Below, one piece after another: positions 5,344-8,126 of a DNA stretch of 8,126 bases. The position numbers and the translations under genes were made by a program. The first letter of the stretch is position 1. Each line of letters opens with the position of its first letter. The stretch is from Bacteroidales bacterium. GTDB lineage: Bacteria > Bacteroidota > Bacteroidia > Bacteroidales > VadinHA17. The notes under the pieces were generated by a model. That model was not told the origin of the DNA. It did no database searches and was given only the letters and a program-made list of their open reading frames with translations. The stretch is from positions 1 through 8,126 of the forward strand of contig JAOZKQ010000088.1 of the NCBI GenBank assembly GCA_029935275.1. The letters run 5' to 3'.

Positions 5344-8126
5344 AATTACAACATATCCAGTATAATTCCGGGGAGATTCCCCCAAAACCTTAATTACATA
5401 ATAATAAGTATCATCCGGAAGTGGATTCCCGTTCATATTTGTTCCATCCCATCCATTCGGAAAGTTGCCATCCCTCATAAAATTCTCCGTTTTAAATACA
5501 ACTACCCCACTCCTGGTAAATATTATTAATTCATTATCGACATTCCCTATATTTTTAATCTTAAAATAATCATTTTGTCCAATACTTGATCTGGGAGAAA
5601 TCCCTTTAGGGATAGCAAGACCTTCCAGTACTGTAACTATAATCTTATCCTCTTCCAAAGGACAAGCACCATTACTTATCTTCAACTTTATCTCATTTTT
5701 ACCCCAATCCAACTGAGAGGCAGTAGTAAATTCACCATTTGGAGATGAGAATACCGTTCCCGGAGTAGAGGAAACCCATAAAATTTTACCAACTAAACTC
5801 CCGGGAATAACCGCATTCAAATCAATTTCTGTGGCAAAAGCTGCAAGGGTAGTGTCCCTGCCTGGATTAATAACCGCTTTTGAAGGCGGATCCCAAAAAG
5901 TCATAGTAGTTTCATCTGTATCATCTATGCAAACTCCGTTAGAGCTGGTCCAGGTTAGCTGATAAGCTCCAGGGCCTGCTAATGAAGTAATTTCAGAATG
6001 AGGATCAGCAGGGTTTGTAAAACTGACCTCAGCCGGACCAGACCAAATGCCTTTACCAAAAGCAAGGACGGCCACGGTGTTTGAAATACTTCCGCAAACT
6101 TCTTTGTCAGCCCCGGCATTTGCCTCAGGAGCTTGTAAAGCAATAACACGCCCATCCCCTAAAACTATATTTTGTACGGGACAACCCCATTTGTCCGTTA
6201 CCGAAGCAATAGAATAATTTACTGTACCAAATGCATCGTTCCCACTGAAAGAATTATAGTTTACATCAACATCTGCAAAATAGGGTGAAGCAATTACAGT
6301 AAATTCCTGAGTTGGCTCCCCCTGGTCATTATCAAGGGTAACCGACCATGGTGAGCCTGCGGGTGTAGTCAAGGAAAGCATTACCTGCCCCACACCACCG
6401 TTACAAACTGTATCCGGTCCGGCTGCCAAATCAGAAATATCAGCCGAATAGGTAGGATGTATATCTATAAGTACTGGCGCTGAAGAAATATCATTACAGG
6501 CATTTGAATTAACCTTTCGCTTATAGTAAGTTGGAATAGTCAGTACCGGCGGGCTATAGTCAGGGTTAGTTTCTCCCAAGATTACATTATAAGTAACATC
6601 ATCGGTACTTTGCAGCCACTCATAGGTAAAAGATCCATCTCCACCTGACGGCAGGCTACCTTTCAATTCAGCAGGAGCCGTATTAATACATATACTGGTA
6701 TCCTTTGTGATCGTATTGCCTGCTATTGAGGGATAGATGTTAATCAGCACTGCGTCAGAGGTATCCTTACAAGCACTGGAAATGATTTCCCTCAGGTAAT
6801 ATTTAAACCTGGTTACAGCTGTACCATTTACCAGAACCGGAGGCTGCATAGTCTCATTCGATTCAGCTGGCATAACCGAGTAGCTGATACCATCATCACT
6901 TTGATACCAAACATAAGCATAAGTTCCTGATCCTCCCACAACGGGAATAACAGAGCTAAGTGGTGAAGGTAGGTCACCATTACAAATCTCCTGGTCTTTT
7001 TCGATAATATTTGAGATGGAAGGTAAATAAGTTAAAGAAGCAAGGGAACTGGTATCCGGGCAGCCGATCCCTGAGCTTACAATTCTACGATATAATACAC
7101 TTGTAATACTTCCCACCGACCTCATTTCAGGGGAATAAGATGAACCCGTTTCCAGGGGAATCAGCCCCCAGGAAAGACCATTGTCTTCACTTTTCTCCCA
7201 TACATATGCATAAGGCCCATTCCCCCCGGAAGGAACTACCGGGACAGAAAAAATAGTACCCGGCAAAACTCCGGAACACACAGAATTTACATAATTTGAG
7301 AGATTATTATTCTCTATTTTTGGCTGAACATACATGATCAATGCTTTAGACCTATCTACAACAGCCGGAATACTAATGTCCCTTACAATTCTTCTATAAT
7401 AAGTCGTTGTAAGCAAAGGATTCAAAGGGGTATAATTTTTCTGGGTTTCTCCTGGAAGGTTAGCCCAAGCTGAATTATCAGGACTTGATTGCCATTGAAA
7501 TGTATAAGGAGGCGTGCCCCCCATAGGAGTAGTTCCCACCATAGCTGAAGGAATGTCGCCTTCACAAATAGAATCAGTAGCCTGACCGGTAAAAGCCGAA
7601 AATACAGAATTAAAAAGAAAACCTGTAAGCGGAAGCTGTAGTCCCTGTTTTGCCATACCCGGAGAACCATCAGCACCAAACTGACTAAAATTACAATCAA
7701 CAGATGATAGTTTGGCTCCTCCTAATCCATTTATCATTACTGTATCAACCAATCCAACCGGCAATGGGTCAGAAAACCAAAATAATCCACCACCACCACC
7801 ACCACCTGAACCTGTGCAAACAGGTCCATTTGTAGTGCCACCATCACCACCTTTTCCCTCTATATGTATGTTATTTTTATAACTTCTGACTGCCAGCAAT
7901 AGCGACCCCCCAGCACCACCACCGGCTCCACTGGCAGTAGCCAAATTAGTCACTGACTCTCCATTAGATCTGATATTAAAGCCATTACCAACAAGGGTGT
8001 CAGCTAATATAATAACAATACCACCGCCGTTTCCACCTTTTGTTGCTACTAAGCCACCAGTCTGAGTACCTGAGCCTCCGCCCCCACCCATAAAAATCCG
8101 GTTACCGGTTTCCCATACAGGTTTTG
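5332..8126 (-). CDS. Large T9SS-secreted surface protein with Gly-rich region, Ig-like repeats and type B (CHU_C) sorting domain; 5' end off window
   Basis: Partial gene: the frame stays open to the right edge, so the Met at 8091 (residue 1 here) is probably internal; 11 further in-frame codons precede it, including NRIF directly before the Gly run. Residues 1-150 are Gly-rich. Four Ig-like repeats follow at about 174-545, each with a Cys near its start, a Trp/Tyr-rich strand (FQWQSS, YVWEKS, YVWYQS, YEWLQS) and a YYRRIV-like end. Another Cys-containing Ig-like module is at about 553-652, a PKD/Ig-like module (NAGADKEVCG) at 656-735, and one more at 741-823. Residues 826-919 match the gliding-motility-associated C-terminal domain, the sorting signal of type B T9SS cargo, with FKIKNI, LIIF, NGWDGTNMNG, LPDDTYYYVI and YTGYVVIKGN. 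The role is inferred to be an adhesin-like or matrix protein on the outer surface. No enzyme domain is visible in this part; one could lie upstream. The next gene, a PorP/SprF homologue, is the expected partner. Stop is TGA. Family assignment is firm, ligand unknown. Confidence 0.93.
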   Translation of the reverse strand, partial: KPVWETGNRIFMGGGGGSGTQTGGLVATKGGNGGGIVIILADTLVGNGFNIRSNGESVTNLATASGAGGGAGGSLLLAVRSYKNNIHIEGKGGDGGTTNGPVCTGSGGGGGGGLFWFSDPLPVGLVDTVMINGLGGAKLSSVDCNFSQFGADGSPGMAKQGLQLPLTGFLFNSVFSAFTGQATDSICEGDIPSAMVGTTPMGGTPPYTFQWQSSPDNSAWANLPGETQKNYTPLNPLLTTTYYRRIVRDISIPAVVDRSKALIMYVQPKIENNNLSNYVNSVCSGVLPGTIFSVPVVPSGGNGPYAYVWEKSEDNGLSWGLIPLETGSSYSPEMRSVGSITSVLYRRIVSSGIGCPDTSSLASLTYLPSISNIIEKDQEICNGDLPSPLSSVIPVVGGSGTYAYVWYQSDDGISYSVMPAESNETMQPPVLVNGTAVTRFKYYLREIISSACKDTSDAVLINIYPSIAGNTITKDTSICINTAPAELKGSLPSGGDGSFTYEWLQSTDDVTYNVILGETNPDYSPPVLTIPTYYKRKVNSNACNDISSAPVLIDIHPTYSADISDLAAGPDTVCNGGVGQVMLSLTTPAGSPWSVTLDNDQGEPTQEFTVIASPYFADVDVNYNSFSGNDAFGTVNYSIASVTDKWGCPVQNIVLGDGRVIALQAPEANAGADKEVCGSISNTVAVLAFGKGIWSGPAEVSFTNPADPHSEITSLAGPGAYQLTWTSSNGVCIDDTDETTMTFWDPPSKAVINPGRDTTLAAFATEIDLNAVIPGSLVGKILWVSSTPGTVFSSPNGEFTTASQLDWGKNEIKLKISNGACPLEEDKIIVTVLEGLAIPKGISPRSSIGQNDYFKIKNIGNVDNELIIFTRSGVVVFKTENFMRDGNFPNGWDGTNMNGNPLPDDTYYYVIKVLGESPRNYTGYVVIKGN
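5335..5616 (-). other. Type B T9SS C-terminal sorting domain (CHU_C / gliding-motility C-terminal), divergent
   Basis: This is the last ~94 residues of the large surface protein. It has the expected order: an IPKGISP start, DYFKIKNIG, LIIFTRSG, VVFKTENF, NGWDGTNMNG, TYYYVI, YTGYVVIKGN. In the family this domain is recognised by the T9SS translocon and needs a PorP/SprF partner, as shown for SprB and SprF of Flavobacterium johnsoniae. Two usual signatures are altered: the SPNGDGxND motif reads SPRSSIGQND, and NRWG reads TRSG. The WDG and GY(I/V) landmarks are kept. Confidence 0.88.
6457..7572 (-). repeat. Four tandem diverged Ig-like repeats in the surface protein
   Basis: Protein-level repeats of about 82-89 residues lie at residues 174-255, 268-356, 366-452 and 464-545 (Met at 8091 = 1). 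Shared landmarks in each are a start with Cys (SICEGDIP, SVCSGVLP, EICNGDLP, SICINTAP), a Gly-rich turn before an aromatic strand (FQWQSSPDN, YVWEKSEDN, YVWYQSDDG, YEWLQSTDD), and an end strand with paired aromatic and basic residues (YYRRIV, LYRRIV, YYLREI, YYKRKV). The copies are clearly diverged and show no long identical DNA stretches, so they look like an old expansion of stalk modules rather than a recent duplication. Confidence 0.85.
7640..8091 (-). repeat. Glycine-rich repeat region with ~40-residue periodicity
   Basis: Residues 1-150 of the surface protein (Met at 8091 = 1) contain three repeats starting near residues 22, 61 and 101. Each opens with GG or GGG, then a hydrophobic strand (IVIILADT, SLLLAVRS, LFWFSDPL), a second short strand ending in a Gly/Asn turn (NIRSNG, HIEGKGG, VMINGLGG), and a Gly-rich link. 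The pattern may fold as a Gly-rich beta-solenoid (inference). Earlier copies probably lie beyond the window, because the region is already in mid-pattern at the right edge. Confidence 0.7.
7786..7806 (-). repeat. In-frame (GGT)7 trinucleotide run coding for seven glycines
   Basis: On the plus strand this is an almost perfect CCA/ACC tandem run; read on the minus strand it is seven GGT-type glycine codons (residues 96-102) in the Gly-rich region. A slipped repeat unit would add or remove one Gly without a frameshift, so it is better seen as low-complexity coding sequence than as a phase-variation switch. Confidence 0.8.

Larger units (their letters stand above)
1..8126 (-). other. Probable single operon: T9SS cargo, PorP/SprF, PD40-PKD, unknown secreted protein, propeller receptor
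   Basis: All five genes point the same way and are separated by 4, 6, 3 and 22 bases. No hairpin followed by a T-run appears in these gaps, and no Bacteroidota-type promoter (TTTG and TAnnTTTG) can be placed in the only gap of any size, 1910-1931, which is just AT-rich. No stretch over 300 bases is without a gene. The functional fit of the first two genes (type B cargo and PorP/SprF) supports real linkage; membership of the receptor gene is the least certain. Confidence 0.7.

Noticed and set aside
5308..5529. Plus-strand 73-codon frame spanning the cargo/PorP junction
   Set aside because: Antisense to the sorting domain and the PorP/SprF signal peptide; no supporting feature.
5600..5613. Perfect 6-base inverted repeat with 2-base spacer (ATCCCT..AGGGAT)
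   Set aside because: Lies inside the sorting domain and follows from the Ile-Pro-Lys-Gly-Ile codons; no T-run follows, so neither terminator nor operator is supported.
7422..7700. Minus-strand 92-codon hydrophobic frame
   Set aside because: Out-of-frame reading of the first Ig-like repeat of the surface protein; the Leu/Val richness is a codon-shift artefact, not a membrane protein.
7786..7806. Trinucleotide run considered as a phase-variation switch
   Set aside because: Unit length is three and it is in frame, so slippage changes only glycine number and cannot switch the gene off.

Overview
The window is almost solid coding sequence on the minus strand. Five open reading frames follow one another with gaps of only 4, 6, 3 and 22 bases, so they read as one operon transcribed from the right edge to the left edge. 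The first gene (right) and the last gene (left) both run off the window. The plus strand shows only antisense shadow frames. I see no tRNA, rRNA, CRISPR array, insertion sequence or clear terminator, and there is no room for a conventional promoter between the genes. Promoter and operon start must lie beyond 8126, and operon end beyond position 1.

The organism is a member of the Bacteroidota with a type IX secretion system (T9SS). Three things support this: a C-terminal domain of the gliding-motility/CHU_C type (type B T9SS sorting signal), a PorP/SprF-family outer-membrane protein right after it, and a Reg_prop two-component-type propeller receptor, which is typical of this phylum. The AT-leaning base composition and the weak ribosome binding sites also fit. 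Genus or order cannot be resolved from the sequence alone.

Layout in transcription order: (1) 8126-5332, 3' part of a giant secreted surface protein: a glycine-rich repeat region, four diverged Ig-like repeats, further Ig/PKD-like modules and an atypical type B sorting domain. (2) 5327-4374, a PorP/SprF-family outer-membrane protein, GTG start. (3) 4367-2913, a secreted PD40 (WD40-like) plus two-PKD protein that resembles the front part of PorE-like proteins but has no OmpA domain. (4) 2909-1932, a secreted protein of unknown function with an Asp-rich, EF-loop-like motif. (5) 1909-1, the sensor half of a propeller receptor with 14 recognisable blade motifs, enough for two seven-bladed propellers; its signalling output domain is off the window.

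Working model (inference): gene 1 is a T9SS cargo, gene 2 is its dedicated PorP/SprF partner for secretion or surface attachment, and genes 3 and 4 are periplasmic or surface accessory parts. What is unusual is the propeller receptor at the end of the same tight gene string. It suggests that a surface adhesin-like complex is made together with its own envelope sensor.
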